A stretch of 6,441 nucleotides of DNA. Origin: DATDRQ01 sp035291645. Its GTDB lineage: Bacteria; Chloroflexota; Anaerolineae; Anaerolineales; UBA4823. The stretch spans positions 1 to 6,441 of the forward strand of contig DATDRQ010000329.1 in the NCBI GenBank assembly GCA_035291645.1, written 5' to 3'. Shown piece after piece: positions 6,350 to 6,441 of this stretch. Under the pieces are notes generated by a model. The model worked only from the letters and a program-made list of their open reading frames with translations, did no database searches and was not told the DNA's origin. The stretch's first letter is position 1. Each line of letters starts with the position of its first letter. The translations under genes and the position numbers were made by a program.

Positions 6350-6441
6350 AGCTCACCTTCCATCTGTTTGGCCTTCGCCAGGATCGCTTTCAGTTGGTCG
6401 ATGTTCTTGATCTGCTTGGGGGTGAGGTCCATACGGCCTTT
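6346..6441 (-). CDS. hdrC: HdrC: C-terminal end of the FeS subunit (5' part outside window)
   Basis: Only the last 31 codons are visible, read in frame from the window edge to the TGA at 6346-6348. The residues include KGRMDLTPKQIKNI and end in KAKQMEGEL, a basic amphipathic helical tail like the C-terminus of HdrC. The two [4Fe-4S] motifs expected in HdrC would lie upstream and cannot be checked. Position supports the call: HdrC is the partner that relays electrons from HdrA to HdrB, and hdrC directly precedes hdrB in many clusters. The stop overlaps the hdrB start by 4 bases (ATGA), so the two are translationally coupled. The identification rests on context and a short tail, hence lower confidence than for the complete genes. 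Confidence 0.78.
   Translation of the reverse strand, partial: KGRMDLTPKQIKNIDQLKAILAKAKQMEGEL

Overview
The window is a single minus-strand gene block encoding a cytoplasmic H2-linked, flavin-based electron-bifurcating complex of the MvhADG-HdrABC type (F420-non-reducing [NiFe]-hydrogenase plus heterodisulfide-reductase-like proteins). Transcription runs from high to low coordinates. The order is hdrC (3' end only, cut by the window edge), hdrB, hdrA, mvhD, mvhG, mvhA and then a [NiFe]-hydrogenase maturation endopeptidase, cut by the other window edge after 103 residues. The plus strand holds only antisense shadow frames. I see no RNA genes, mobile elements or CRISPR.

Layout: hdrC and hdrB overlap by an ATGA. 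hdrB/hdrA are 3 bases apart, hdrA/mvhD 15, mvhD/mvhG 1, mvhG/mvhA 14 and mvhA/protease 51. Every start inside the window is ATG, and most have a clear Shine-Dalgarno sequence, so one polycistronic mRNA is the simplest reading. Its promoter lies upstream, beyond base 6441. The only intergenic gap with visible structure is mvhA/protease, which holds a perfect 12-bp inverted repeat touching the protease ribosome binding site.

How the genes work together (established for the methanogen complex, inferred here): MvhA splits H2 at the NiFe centre, MvhG carries electrons through three FeS clusters, and MvhD's [2Fe-2S] cluster passes them to HdrA. The HdrA FAD bifurcates the electrons: one branch goes through the ferredoxin-like domains to ferredoxin, the other through HdrC to the HdrB noncubane cluster site, where a disulfide is reduced. 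The downstream protease removes the C-terminal peptide of MvhA after NiFe insertion. All key Cys motifs are intact in every complete subunit.

Organism: GC-rich coding sequence, ATG starts, strong GGAGG-type Shine-Dalgarno sites and tight packing fit an anaerobic bacterium that uses H2. The protein sequences give me an impression of Chloroflexota (Anaerolineae-like), but this is low confidence, and other anaerobic bacteria or an archaeon are not excluded. If it is a bacterium without coenzymes M and B, the natural electron acceptor of HdrB is the main open question.
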